Positions 26,704 to 34,925 of a DNA stretch of 64,000 bases are shown piece after piece (the first letter of the stretch is position 1; the number at the start of each line of letters is the position of its first letter). A program made the position numbers and the translations under genes. Under the pieces are notes generated by a model, which was not told where the DNA came from, made no database searches, and saw nothing but the letters and a program-made list of their open reading frames with translations. Origin of the DNA: Streptomyces sp. MspMP-M5 (GTDB lineage: Bacteria; Actinomycetota; Actinomycetes; Streptomycetales; Streptomycetaceae); contig NZ_KB891853.1 in the NCBI RefSeq assembly GCF_000373585.1, positions 98,812-162,811 of the forward strand, read 5' to 3'.

Positions 26704-27666
26704 TCACACCGTCAGCACGACCTTCCCGAACAGCTCCCCCTCGGCCATCTTCGCGAAGCCCTCGCGTGCCCGGTCCAACGGCAGGGTGGAGTCGATCACC
26801 GGCCGGATGCCCTTGGCGGCGCAGAAGCTCAGCAGTCCGGCCAGCTCCTCCTTGCTGCCCATCGTCGAGCCGACGATCTTCAGCTCCAGGAAGAAGATCC
26901 GGTTCAGCTCCCCGCTCTTGGGCGTGAAGCCGCTGGTGGCGCCCGAGATGACCAGAGTCCCGCCGGGCCGCAGCGACTTGATGGAGTGCGACCAGGTGGC
27001 GGCGCCGACCGTCTCGATCACCGCGTCCACCCGCCGGGGCAGCCGCTCGCCGGACGCGAACGCCGCCTCGGCGCCCAGCTCCACGGCGCGCTTGCGCTTG
27101 CTCTCGTCCCGGCTGGTGGCGAAGACCCGCAGGCCCGCGGCGGCGCCCAGGACGATGGCGGCGGTCGCCACCCCGCCGCCGGCGCCCTGGACCAGCACGC
27201 TGTCCCCGGGCCGGACCCCGGCGTTGGTGAACAGCATCCGGTACGCGGTCAGCCAGGCGGTGGGCAGGCACGCGGCCTCCGCGAAGGACAGGCCGGCGGG
27301 CTTGGGGAGGACGTTCCAGGTGGGCACGGTGACCCGCTCGGCGAAGGTGCCCTGGTAGCGCTCGGTGAGGATGGAGGGCTTCTCGTCGGGGCCGACGCCG
27401 TGGCCGGTCTGGCCGATGACGGAGTGCAGGACGACCTCGTTGCCGTGCTCGTCGATGCCGGCGGCGTCGCAGCCGAGGATCATCGGGAGCGACTCCTCGG
27501 TGATCCCGACACCACGCAGCGTCCACAGGTCGTGGTGGTTGAGGGAGGCGGCCTTGACGTCGACGGTGGTCCAGCCGGGGCGGGCGGCGGGGGCCGGGCG
27601 CTCCCCCAGTTCGAGGCCGTTCAGCGGCTGGTCGCGGTCGATACGGGCGGCGTAGGCAGCAAACAT
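26704..27666 (-). CDS. zinc-binding dehydrogenase / quinone oxidoreductase family (MDR)
   Basis: This 320-residue medium-chain dehydrogenase/reductase has an N-terminal GroES-like domain (SLNHHDLWTLRGVG; MILGCDAAGIDEHGNEVV). An NAD(P)-binding Rossmann domain follows with LVQGAGGGVATAAIVLGAAAGLRV. The structural-zinc cysteine cluster of alcohol dehydrogenases is absent, as in quinone reductases. It ends GKVVLTV, standard for the family. The start is ATG 27666; the longer open frame upstream runs antiphase through the malic enzyme gene and is not coding. The gene lies downstream of malic enzyme on the same strand, separated by a hairpin. Confidence 0.87.
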   Translation of the reverse strand: MFAAYAARIDRDQPLNGLELGERPAPAARPGWTTVDVKAASLNHHDLWTLRGVGITEESLPMILGCDAAGIDEHGNEVVLHSVIGQTGHGVGPDEKPSILTERYQGTFAERVTVPTWNVLPKPAGLSFAEAACLPTAWLTAYRMLFTNAGVRPGDSVLVQGAGGGVATAAIVLGAAAGLRVFATSRDESKRKRAVELGAEAAFASGERLPRRVDAVIETVGAATWSHSIKSLRPGGTLVISGATSGFTPKSGELNRIFFLELKIVGSTMGSKEELAGLLSFCAAKGIRPVIDSTLPLDRAREGFAKMAEGELFGKVVLTV

Positions 27667-27808
27667 GATCCCAAAGTAGGCCGCGGGGGCGCGCCGCGAC
27701 AGCGGGCACGGGTGTGACACGCGCCGCCTCGCCGGGCCGCGGGCGTCCGGAATCCCCCCGCATTTCCGGCCGTCGCCACAGATGCCCGGCGGGCCGGGCC
27801 GGATGCCC

Positions 27809-27853
27809 GACGGGCCGGGCCCGCACCCGCGAGGGGTGCCGGTCCGGCCCGTC
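27809..27853 (-). terminator. malic enzyme terminator candidate
   Basis: A 10-bp perfect stem (GACGGGCCGG/CCGGCCCGTC) with a large GC-rich loop lies just beyond the end of the malic enzyme gene. Confidence 0.5.
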
Positions 27854-27875
27854 GGCGGTCTCCGGCGAGGTGAGG

Positions 27876-29105
27876 TCAGCGCCGGGCGACGCCCTCCGCA
27901 CGGGCGGCGGCCGCGACGGCCGCGGTGACGGCCGGGGCGACCCGCTCGTCGAACGGCGAGGGGATGACCTTGTCCGCGCTGAGCTCGTCGGCGACGACGG
28001 CGGCCAGCGCCTCCGCGGCGGCGAGCTTCATGCCCTCGGTGATCTGCGAGGCGCGCACCTGCATGGCGCCGGCGAAGATGCCCGGGAAGGCCAGCACGTT
28101 GTTGATCTGGTTCGGGAAGTCGCTGCGCCCGGTGGCGACCACCGCGGCGTACTTGTGGGCGACGTCCGGGTGGATCTCCGGGTTGGGGTTGGCCATCGCG
28201 AAGATCATCGACTCCTTCGCCATCTTCGCCACCGCCTCCTCCGGCACCGTGCCGCCGGAGACGCCGATGAAGACGTCGGCGCCGTCCAGCGCTTCCTCCA
28301 AGGAGCCGGTCAGGCCCGCCTTGTTGGTGAAGCCGGCCAGCTCGCGCTTGACGTCCGTGAGGTCGCCGCGGTCGGCGGAGACGACGCCCTTGCGGTCGCA
28401 GACCGCCACGTCCCCGATGCCCGCCTCGACGAGGATCTTGGCGATGGCGACCCCGGCCGCGCCGGCGCCCGAGATGACCGCCCGCAGCTCGCCCAGCGCC
28501 CGGTCGGTGAGCTTGGCGGCGTTGCGCAGCGCGGCGAGAGTGACCACGGCGGTGCCGTGCTGGTCGTCGTGGAAGACCGGGATGTCCAGGCGCTCCTTGA
28601 GCTTGCGCTCGATCTCGAAGCACCGGGGCGCCGAGATGTCCTCCAGGTTCACGCCGCCGAAGGAGGGCGCGAGGCGGACGACGGTGTCCACGATCTCGTC
28701 GGTGTCGGTGGTCGCGAGCGCGATCGGGACCGCGTCCACACCGCCGAACTGCTTGAAGAGGATGGCCTTGCCCTCCATCACTGGAAGGGATGCCTCCGGT
28801 CCGATGTCGCCCAGGCCCAGCACCGCGGTGCCGTCCGTGACCACCGCCACGACCTGGGACTTCCATGTGTAGTCGTGCACGAGCTCGGGCCGCTCGGCGA
28901 TGGCGCTGCACACCTTGGCGACGCCCGGCGTGTACGCGAGGGACAGGTCGTCCTTGTCCCGGACCGGCACCGTTGCCTGGACGGCCATCTTGCCGCCGCG
29001 ATGCAGCGCGAAGGCCGGGTCGAAGAGTTCGCCGGACGTGCCGTCCGCGCCGTCTTCCGCGCCCGTCTCGCTGTCGCCGCGAGGATTGACGATCTCCGCT
29101 GCCAC
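27876..29105 (-). CDS. NAD(P)-dependent malic enzyme
   Basis: This 409-residue enzyme performs oxidative decarboxylation of malate to pyruvate. Conserved segments in order are: LAYTPGVAKVCSAIAE (residues ~60-75); the catalytic and metal region GLGDIGPEASLPVMEGKAILFKQF; FHDDQHGTAVV; an NAD-binding loop VISGAGAAGVAIAKIL; and MANPNPEIHPDVA and FPNQINNVLAFPGIFAGA. There is no phosphotransacetylase extension, so it is the short form typical of streptomycetes. I chose GTG 29105, which gives VAAEIVNPRGD and the usual length, over an in-frame extension to 29336. Divergent from the glutamate ABC genes. Confidence 0.95.
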   Translation of the reverse strand: MAAEIVNPRGDSETGAEDGADGTSGELFDPAFALHRGGKMAVQATVPVRDKDDLSLAYTPGVAKVCSAIAERPELVHDYTWKSQVVAVVTDGTAVLGLGDIGPEASLPVMEGKAILFKQFGGVDAVPIALATTDTDEIVDTVVRLAPSFGGVNLEDISAPRCFEIERKLKERLDIPVFHDDQHGTAVVTLAALRNAAKLTDRALGELRAVISGAGAAGVAIAKILVEAGIGDVAVCDRKGVVSADRGDLTDVKRELAGFTNKAGLTGSLEEALDGADVFIGVSGGTVPEEAVAKMAKESMIFAMANPNPEIHPDVAHKYAAVVATGRSDFPNQINNVLAFPGIFAGAMQVRASQITEGMKLAAAEALAAVVADELSADKVIPSPFDERVAPAVTAAVAAAARAEGVARR

Positions 29106-29670
29106 TGTTCTCTGACCCCTTTGTCGTAAATCTGTTGAGGGTTGGCCACTCCCTGGTTGAGGAGTGGGCGGGCACCGCGCCCGTGCCCTGTGCGGCGGAT
29201 GGCCGCCGCGCGGGGGGAGGTACGGACGCCGGGCGCGCCGCACACGCGCCCCGAGCCCCGGATGAGGGGTGTAACGAACCTTTCTACCGGACGGGCGCGC
29301 GCGGCGACGAGTCAGATTCGTTACCTGCCGGTACACAGCTCCCCGACAATAGCGACGGATTGGCGAAAAACGCCGAAGATCCCCCAGGACTGTCCGAATT
29401 CCGAGACACCACCGCGCTCACGGAGCGTTCCGCCGTGCCACCGGGCCGCGGTTTCCTCGCCCCGCAAGGCCGGGAAGCGCCCCGCTCCGTCCGTTATCCG
29501 ATTTTGACCTGAACGGCAGTCCGAATACCGGAGTCCGGATGGCAAGATTCCCGTCACCGACCGAGGGCGCGAGGTCCAAAGGTGCCCAAAGGTGTGTGCA
29601 CATCCCCTTCTCACCAGCACATCGGCTGCCCACACTGGCACGTCGGTCACCCACCCGCAGGAGGATCCGC
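29106..29670. promoter_or_regulatory. divergent intergenic region, malic enzyme / glutamate importer
   Basis: These 565 bases separate the divergent starts. Open frames here lack coding bias or homology. A less GC-rich zone around 29330-29400 (gacaatagcgacggattggcgaaaaacgcc) and the direct repeats at 29576-29594 are the notable features. Confidence 0.45.
29576..29594 (+). promoter_or_regulatory. direct repeat upstream of the glutamate ABC operon
   Basis: CCAAAGGTG occurs twice with a 10-base period (29576-29584 and 29586-29594), about 77 bases before the binding-protein gene. The helical-turn spacing fits a regulator site; the regulator is unknown. Confidence 0.4.
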
Positions 29671-30645
29671 ATGACCGCAGACATCACCCGTCGCGCGGCG
29701 GCCGGCAGGTCCGTCCGGACCGCCGCCGCGATAGCCACGGTCACCGCATCGCTGCTGCTGCTCAGCGCCTGCGGTGACCAGACGGACGCGGCGATCGCCC
29801 GGCGGGAGGCGGCCAAGAACCGGAATCCGCACGCCCCGCTCTTCAACAGGCTCCCCAAGGACGTCCAGGACAAGGCGATGCTGCAGGTCGGCTCGGACAT
29901 CACCTACAAGCCGGTGGAGTTCCGCTCGAACGGCGCGGTGGAGGGCATCGATCCGGATCTCGCGGCGGCGATCGGCAAGGAATTGGGCATCAAGCTCAAT
30001 TTCAACAACGCCACTTTCGACACCCTCATGGGCGGTCTGAAGTCCAAGCGCTACGACATCGCGATGTCGGCGATGACGGACACCAAGGACCGGCAGCAGG
30101 GCATCGACTCCAGCACCGGCAAGAAGATCGGTGAGGGCGTCGATTTCGTGGATTACCTCAACGTCGGTGTCTCGCTCTACACCCAGAAGGGCAAGACCAA
30201 GGGCATCGACGGCTGGGAGACCATGTGCGGCAAGAAACTCGCCGTGCAGCGCGGCACCGTCTCCCACGACCTGGCCAAGGACAAGTCCAAGGCATGTGAG
30301 GACGGCGGCCAGCAGCCGATCTCCATCGAGGCGTTCGACAACGACTCCGAGGCCCAGACCCGGCTGCGGACCGGCGGGGTGGACGCGGTCTCCAGCGACT
30401 ACCCGGTCGCGGCCTACGCGGTGAAGGTCTCCGGCGGCGGCAACGACTTCCAGACGGTCGGCGGTGCCCCGCTCAAGGCGGCGCCCTACGGCATCGCCGT
30501 CCCCAAGGGGCAGACGCAGTTGCGCGACGCGATCAAGGCGGCCGTGGAGCTGGTGATCAAGAACCACGCGTACGACGGCGTCCTGGCCAAGTGGAACGTC
30601 AAGGACGCCGCGGTCAAGGAAGTGCAGATCAACGGCGGTACCTGA
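29671..30645 (+). CDS. glutamate-type ABC transporter substrate-binding lipoprotein
   Basis: This 324-residue extracellular solute-binding protein is of the polar amino acid family (SBP_bac_3). A lipoprotein signal peptide (TASLLLLSAC) places the acylated Cys near residue 33. The mature domain contains VGSDITYKPVEFRSNGAVEGIDPDLAAAIGKELG and DTLMGGLKSKRYDIAMSAMTDTKDRQ, the usual ligand-binding strands, and ends KWNVKDAAVKEVQ. GCAGGAGGATC precedes the ATG. It is first of a three-gene operon with permease and ATPase, predicted to import glutamate or a related amino acid; the exact substrate is inferred from family resemblance. Confidence 0.92.
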   Translation: MTADITRRAAAGRSVRTAAAIATVTASLLLLSACGDQTDAAIARREAAKNRNPHAPLFNRLPKDVQDKAMLQVGSDITYKPVEFRSNGAVEGIDPDLAAAIGKELGIKLNFNNATFDTLMGGLKSKRYDIAMSAMTDTKDRQQGIDSSTGKKIGEGVDFVDYLNVGVSLYTQKGKTKGIDGWETMCGKKLAVQRGTVSHDLAKDKSKACEDGGQQPISIEAFDNDSEAQTRLRTGGVDAVSSDYPVAAYAVKVSGGGNDFQTVGGAPLKAAPYGIAVPKGQTQLRDAIKAAVELVIKNHAYDGVLAKWNVKDAAVKEVQINGGT

Positions 30646-30727
30646 GCCGGCGCCCGGTTCCGCCCCGCCGGCGCGCTCCGCGCGGCCCCCCACGCCTCTC
30701 CCGCCACCCGCTGAAAGGCTTTTCTCC

Positions 30728-31666
30728 GTGTCAGTTGACGTCGACAAGCCGGCCGAGCCGCCGGCGGCCGCTCCGCCGACCCAGCCCGAGCCCATCAAAG
30801 CCATACCCGTCCGCCACTACGGGCGCTGGGTCGCCGCGCTCGTCGTCATCGGGCTGCTGGCGCTGCTCGTCCGGGCCTTCGCCTCCGGGAAGGTCAACTG
30901 GGGCGCGATACCGGAGTACATGTTCAACGCGGACATCCTCAAGGGCCTGCGCAACACCCTGTGGATCACCGTGCTGTCGATGGTGATCGGCATCGTGCTG
31001 GGCGTGATCCTGGCGGTCATGCGGCAGTCCAAGAACCCGGTGACCAAGTCGGTGTCGTGGTTCTACATCTGGTTCTTCCGCGGCACCCCGGTCTACGTCC
31101 AGCTCTTCCTGTGGTTCAACCTCGGCCTGGTCTTCCAGTACATCGACATCATGCCGATCTACAAGGACGAGTGGTCGGACTTCATGACCCCGTTCCTGTG
31201 CGCGCTGCTCGGCCTCGGTCTCAACGAGGCCGCATATATGGCCGAGATCTGCCGGGCGGGCCTGAACGCCGTCGACGAGGGCCAGACCGAGGCGGCGCAC
31301 GCGCTGGGCATGAGCCACGGCAGGACGCTGCGCCGGATCATCGTGCCGCAGGCGATGCGGGTGATCGTGCCGCCGACCGGCAACGAGGTCATCAACATGC
31401 TCAAGACCTCGTCCCTGGTCATCGCCGTCCAGTACTACGACCTGCTGCAGGCCGCGCAGAACGTGGGCCGGGACTCCGGTGTCGTCGTCGAGATGCTGAT
31501 CCTGGCCGCGGCCTGGTACCTGATCGCCACGACGGTGCTCAGCATCGGCCAGTACTACCTGGAGCGCTACTACGCCCGCGGCTCCAGCCGTCAGCTTCCG
31601 CCCACCCCGTTCCAGCGCCTCAAGGCGAAGCTGGCCGGCCCGAACCGCGCCGGAGGTGCGGCATGA
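30728..31666 (+). CDS. amino acid ABC transporter permease
   Basis: This 312-residue membrane permease belongs to the His/Glu/Gln/Arg (HisM/GlnP) family. After a Pro-rich cytoplasmic start there is a first helix ([20 protein letters not shown]), then the transport core with [20 protein letters not shown]. The EAA loop reads [29 protein letters not shown], which contacts the ATPase. A single permease gene serves the operon, so it presumably homodimerises. Start GTG 30728; its stop overlaps the start of the ATPase gene (ATGA), implying coupling. Confidence 0.93.
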   Translation: MSVDVDKPAEPPAAAPPTQPEPIKAIPVRHYGRWVAALVVIGLLALLVRAFASGKVNWGAIPEYMFNADILKGLRNTLWITVLSMVIGIVLGVILAVMRQSKNPVTKSVSWFYIWFFRGTPVYVQLFLWFNLGLVFQYIDIMPIYKDEWSDFMTPFLCALLGLGLNEAAYMAEICRAGLNAVDEGQTEAAHALGMSHGRTLRRIIVPQAMRVIVPPTGNEVINMLKTSSLVIAVQYYDLLQAAQNVGRDSGVVVEMLILAAAWYLIATTVLSIGQYYLERYYARGSSRQLPPTPFQRLKAKLAGPNRAGGAA

Positions 31667-32586
31667 GCACGAACGAGAACTCCGGCAAGGCCACGAAGAA
31701 GGCCGCGCAGAAGACGGCGGAGAAGGCCGCGTCCGAGAGCACGGCCGAGAGCACGGAGAAGGCCACGAAGAAGAGCACGGTCAAGGCCGAGGCCCCGGCC
31801 GCGGAGACCGGCTCCGGCAAGGCCGCCGTCCCGATGGTCAAGGCCGAGGGCGTCCACAAGTCCTTCGGCACCGCGCACATCCTCAAGGGGATCGACCTGG
31901 AGGTCGCGCCCGGGGAGGTCTTCTGCCTGATCGGCCCGTCCGGTTCCGGCAAGTCGACGTTCCTGCGGTGCATCAACCACCTGGAGAAGATCAACGCCGG
32001 CCGGCTGTCGGTCGACGGCGAACTGGTCGGCTACCGCGAGCAGAACGGCAAGCTCTACGAGCTGCGCGACCGCGAAGTGGCCGCCCGCCGCCGGGACATC
32101 GGCATGGTCTTCCAGCGCTTCAACCTCTTCCCGCACATGACCGCGCTGGAGAACATCATGGAGGCGCCGGTCCAGGTCAAGGGCGAGTCCAAGGCGGCCG
32201 CGTGGGAGCGGGCGGCGGCGCTGCTGGAACGGGTCGGGCTCGGCGACAAGGCCGGCAACTACCCCTCGCAGCTCTCCGGCGGCCAGCAGCAGCGGGTGGC
32301 GATCGCCCGGGCGCTGGCCATGGAGCCGAAGCTGATGCTCTTCGACGAGCCGACCTCGGCCCTCGACCCGGAGCTGGTCGGTGACGTCCTGGACGTCATG
32401 AAGGACCTGGCCGCCGACGGCATGACGATGGTCGTGGTCACCCACGAGATGGGCTTCGCCCGCGAGGTCGGCGACTCACTGGTCTTCATGGACGACGGCG
32501 TGGTGGTCGAATCCGGCCATCCACGCGACGTCCTCACCAACCCTCGCCACGAGCGGACCCAGTCGTTCCTCTCGAAGGTGCTTTGA
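31663..32586 (+). CDS. amino acid ABC transporter ATP-binding protein with Lys/Ala-rich N-terminus
   Basis: This 307-residue ATPase energises the glutamate-type importer. The conserved domain starts near residue 57 ([14 protein letters not shown]) and has Walker [10 protein letters not shown], a Q-loop ([14 protein letters not shown]), signature [15 protein letters not shown], Walker [15 protein letters not shown] and the switch His ([12 protein letters not shown]). The first ~55 residues are an unusual Lys/Ala/Thr/Glu-rich low-complexity extension ([19 protein letters not shown]), reminiscent of histone-H1-like tails and absent from most homologues. The start ATG overlaps the permease stop. 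A repeat-containing intergenic region follows. Confidence 0.92.
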   Translation: MSTNENSGKATKKAAQKTAEKAASESTAESTEKATKKSTVKAEAPAAETGSGKAAVPMVKAEGVHKSFGTAHILKGIDLEVAPGEVFCLIGPSGSGKSTFLRCINHLEKINAGRLSVDGELVGYREQNGKLYELRDREVAARRRDIGMVFQRFNLFPHMTALENIMEAPVQVKGESKAAAWERAAALLERVGLGDKAGNYPSQLSGGQQQRVAIARALAMEPKLMLFDEPTSALDPELVGDVLDVMKDLAADGMTMVVVTHEMGFAREVGDSLVFMDDGVVVESGHPRDVLTNPRHERTQSFLSKVL

Positions 32587-32810
32587 GGTTTGCTTCCCAC
32601 GTTGTCGGCTTTCCCGCCGTAGGGGTTCGCCTTCTTGCGCCTGGCGGCGCCGGCCGTTTGCGCCTGCGGCGCGTTGCCGGTCCGCTGCGCGGGGCTTTCG
32701 GCCGCGGTGCCGGGCCTCCGGGGCAGGGGGTGTGTCCGGACTGCTTCGCTTTACGTCCGGACACACCCCCTGCCCCTCCGACCCGTCCCCTCCCGTTGGA
32801 GGGTGGATTC
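32583..32810 (-). repeat. long repeat element, copy 2 (contains hairpin 32720-32776)
   Basis: Read on the minus strand, this element matches copy 3 at 32953-33165. Shared blocks, in order, are AACGGGAGGGGACGGG, the invariant-loop hairpin, CCCCGCGCAGCGGACCGG, GCCGCCAGGC and AAGCCGACAACGTGGGAAGC. The hairpin has a perfect 22-bp stem (32720-32741 and 32755-32776) around the loop at 32742-32754. It begins right after the ABC ATPase stop, so it may also end that transcript. The two copies face each other. Confidence 0.8.
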
Positions 32811-32952
32811 CAAGCCAGTTGGGGCGCGCGTCCCGGTGGGTCCCTGCGGGCTCCGGACTGATGGGCGGCCCTACTGACAGGCGGATCCCCTTGGTAGACG
32901 ACCGGCAGGGGACCACTGAGGTCAGCCCCCACCCACCGTCTTCATAACCCCC

Positions 32953-33165
32953 AACGGGAGGGGACGGGCCGGAGGGGGTGGTGTGCCGGACGTAAAGCGA
33001 AGCAGTCCGGCACACCACCCCCGCAGGCCCGTCACCGCACCCAACAGCCCCGCGCAGCGGACCGGCTCGCCGCCAGGCACCACGGCGGGGAACCCGGCAA
33101 CGTGGGAAGCCAGCCAAGCGCAGCGGACCGGCGGGGAAGCCGACAACGTGGGGGGCAAGCCAAGC
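32953..33165 (+). repeat. long repeat element, copy 3 (contains hairpin 32974-33022)
   Basis: This is the plus-strand partner of the element at 32583-32810, with the same ordered blocks. The hairpin has a perfect 18-bp stem (32974-32991 and 33005-33022) around the same 13-nt loop GTAAAGCGAAGCA. The CGCAGCGGACCGGC and CGACAACGTGGG blocks recur once more inside this copy. Copies 2 and 3 plus a ~140-base centre fill the 644-base gap between the ABC operon and the CGNR gene; I see no gene in it, although both strands carry open frames. Confidence 0.8.
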
Positions 33166-33230
33166 ACGGCATCGGCGTAATACCCTCGTAGCAACGAGAC
33201 CCATTACGCCTGGCGCCGTAAGGAACACAC

Positions 33231-33842
33231 GTGGAACTGGCCTATTACTCGGACTACGCCGTGCGGCTGGTCAATACCGAGCAGCCCGAGCGTGGTGGGG
33301 ACACCCTGACCTCGGTCGAGGCGGTTCGGGAGCTGTTCGGGCCGGCCAAGCAGGCCGCCCGGCGGGCCACCGAGAGCGATGTGACGCGGCTGCGCACGGT
33401 CCGTTCCCGGCTGCGTGCCGTCTTCGAGGCAGCCGACCGCGGGGACGAGGTGCTCGCCGTGGACCTGCTGAACGCGCTGATGATGGAGTTCCCGGTCAGC
33501 CCGCAGATCTCCGGGCACGAGTTCCGCGACGACGACAGCCGTCCGAAGTGGCACATGCACATCGCCGATCACGCCGCCAACGCCACCGCCGGCTTCACCG
33601 CGACCGCCTGCATGGGTCTGGCCTTCCACCTCACCGAACTGGGCGTGGACCGGCTGGGCATCTGCGAGGCCAAGCCCTGCCGCAACGCCTACCTGGACAC
33701 CTCGACCAACCGCTCCCGGCGCTACTGCTCCGACCGCTGCGCCACCCGCGCCAACGTCGCCGCCTACCGCGCCCGCAAACGCCTGGAGAGCGGCCGCACC
33801 GCCGAGAACGCCCAGGCGAGCACCGCCCGCGGCGAGCGCTGA
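33231..33842 (+). CDS. CGNR-type zinc finger protein
   Basis: This 203-residue protein belongs to the CGNR/ABATE family of putative stress-induced actinobacterial regulators. The N-terminal ABATE-like part opens ELAYYSDYAVRLVNT. The C-terminal zinc-binding motif reads LGICEAKPCRNAYLDTSTNRSRRYCSDRCATRANVAAYRARK (residues ~142-184), with four Cys ligands in C-x4-C and C-x3-C pairs. The usual CGNR tetrad is CATR here. The start is GTG 33231. Its 3' end overlaps the convergent sodX gene by 79 bases. Confidence 0.88.
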   Translation: MELAYYSDYAVRLVNTEQPERGGDTLTSVEAVRELFGPAKQAARRATESDVTRLRTVRSRLRAVFEAADRGDEVLAVDLLNALMMEFPVSPQISGHEFRDDDSRPKWHMHIADHAANATAGFTATACMGLAFHLTELGVDRLGICEAKPCRNAYLDTSTNRSRRYCSDRCATRANVAAYRARKRLESGRTAENAQASTARGER

Positions 33843-34210
33843 AGGCCGCGCGGCGGCCGCACCCGCAGCCAGGCCCGGGCGATCACCAGCTCGTCGGGGA
33901 CCGCCCCGAACTCCCGGCTGTCGTTCTCCACGTACGGGTTGTCCCCGCGCACCCACCAGCCGCCGTCCCGCCGCTCCACCGCGCGCTTGACGATCAGCAG
34001 GTCCTGGCGGAACGGGTGCCGCAGCACGACCACGTCACCGGGGCGCACCACCGCCCCGTACCGGACCACCAGCTGGTCGCCCGGTCGGAGCGTGGGCACC
34101 ATCGACGGGTTGTAGACCTCCGCGAGCCCGAAGGCCCGCAGCGGCCCGCCCCGCACCGGCTCCGCGCCGCCACCGCCCGCCCGCTCCGGCTCGCGCACCC
34201 GCTCCGGCAT
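33764..34210 (-). CDS. sodX: nickel superoxide dismutase maturation protease
   Basis: This 148-residue S26 signal-peptidase-like protein is the SodX partner that removes the SodN propeptide to expose the Ni-binding His1. VYNPSMVPTLRPGDQLVVRYG contains the catalytic Ser (S-M), and VVLRHPFRQDLLIVKRAVERRDGGWWVRGDN contains the catalytic Lys and the box D/E regions. I used ATG 34210, which has GGGAGGTAGGG upstream, rather than ATG 34261. There is no clear transmembrane helix. The gene is divergent from sodN, as in other streptomycetes. The end overlaps the convergent CGNR gene by 79 bases, so antisense transcription is possible. Confidence 0.92.
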   Translation of the reverse strand: MPERVREPERAGGGGAEPVRGGPLRAFGLAEVYNPSMVPTLRPGDQLVVRYGAVVRPGDVVVLRHPFRQDLLIVKRAVERRDGGWWVRGDNPYVENDSREFGAVPDELVIARAWLRVRPPRGLQRSPRAVLAWAFSAVRPLSRRLRAR

Positions 34211-34375
34211 CCCTACCTCCCGGTCCAGCCCCCTTGCGACGTTCACCGGACCATCCTCCATCAGTCCCGTCCCGGCACCGGACTTTTGCCCTAAGACCCC
34301 CGGGGCACCCGAGAAAAGCCTTCCCGTACCGAGTAATCTCGCACGTGAGAAGACGATCACGAGGAAGGACTGAAC

Positions 34376-34771
34376 ATGCTTTCCCGCCTGTTCGCCCCCA
34401 AGGTGAAGGTCAGCGCCCACTGCGACCTGCCCTGCGGCGTGTACGACCCGGCCCAGGCCCGCATCGAGGCCGAGTCGGTCAAGGCCGTCCAGGAGAAGTA
34501 CCAGGCCAACGAGGACCCGGACTTCCGCACCCGCGCCGTCCTGATCAAGGAGCAGCGGGCCGAGCTGGCCAAGCACCACGTCTCGGTGCTGTGGAGCGAC
34601 TACTTCAAGCCCCCGCACTTCGAGAAGTACCCGGAGCTGCACCAGCTGGTCAACGACACCCTCAAGGCCCTGAGCGCCGCCAAGGGTTCGAACGACCCGG
34701 CCACCGGCCAGAAGGCCCTGGACCTGATCGCCCAGATCGACAAGATCTTCTGGGAGACCAAGAAGGGCTGA
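34376..34771 (+). CDS. sodN: nickel-containing superoxide dismutase
   Basis: This 131-residue precursor dismutates superoxide. The first 14 residues are the propeptide; cleavage by SodX before His15 exposes the Ni hook HCDLPCGVYD, whose His1, Cys2 and Cys6 are all present. The rest is the four-helix bundle of Ni-SOD. AGGAAGG precedes the ATG. In S. coelicolor, nickel control works through Nur and a small RNA from the sodF 3' region that pairs with the sodN 5' end, so the leader at 34345-34375 is a likely sRNA target; this is inferred from that precedent. A TAATCT at 34333 may be the -10. Confidence 0.97.
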   Translation: MLSRLFAPKVKVSAHCDLPCGVYDPAQARIEAESVKAVQEKYQANEDPDFRTRAVLIKEQRAELAKHHVSVLWSDYFKPPHFEKYPELHQLVNDTLKALSAAKGSNDPATGQKALDLIAQIDKIFWETKKG

Positions 34772-34821
34772 GCCCGGCCCCGCGCCGTCGACCTGCGGTC
34801 CTCCCGATCGCCTGGTCCCCT

Positions 34822-34880
34822 GACCGCACCCGGTCCGCGAACCGCCGCAACCCGGCGGCCCTTGCGGGCCGGGTGCGGTC
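34822..34880 (+). terminator. sodN terminator
   Basis: A perfect 12-bp stem (GACCGCACCCGG/CCGGGTGCGGTC) with a loop able to form a further small hairpin lies 50 bases after sodN. Just beyond it, ATAGCCC, one base, GGGCTAT (34897-34911) forms another dyad next to the end of the LysR gene. Confidence 0.7.
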
Positions 34881-34925
34881 GTTGTGCGGGCCGTCGATAG
34901 CCCCGGGCTATAGGGCCCTGACGCC

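Noticed and set aside
29135..29512. Short plus-strand gene in the malic enzyme/glutamate importer gap
   Set aside because: No ribosome-binding site, poor codon bias and no family resemblance.
32476..33228. Minus-strand open frame through the intergenic repeats, translating to CRTASLYVR-like text
   Set aside because: It is the translation of the hairpin repeat elements, not of a gene; no ribosome-binding site and no domain.
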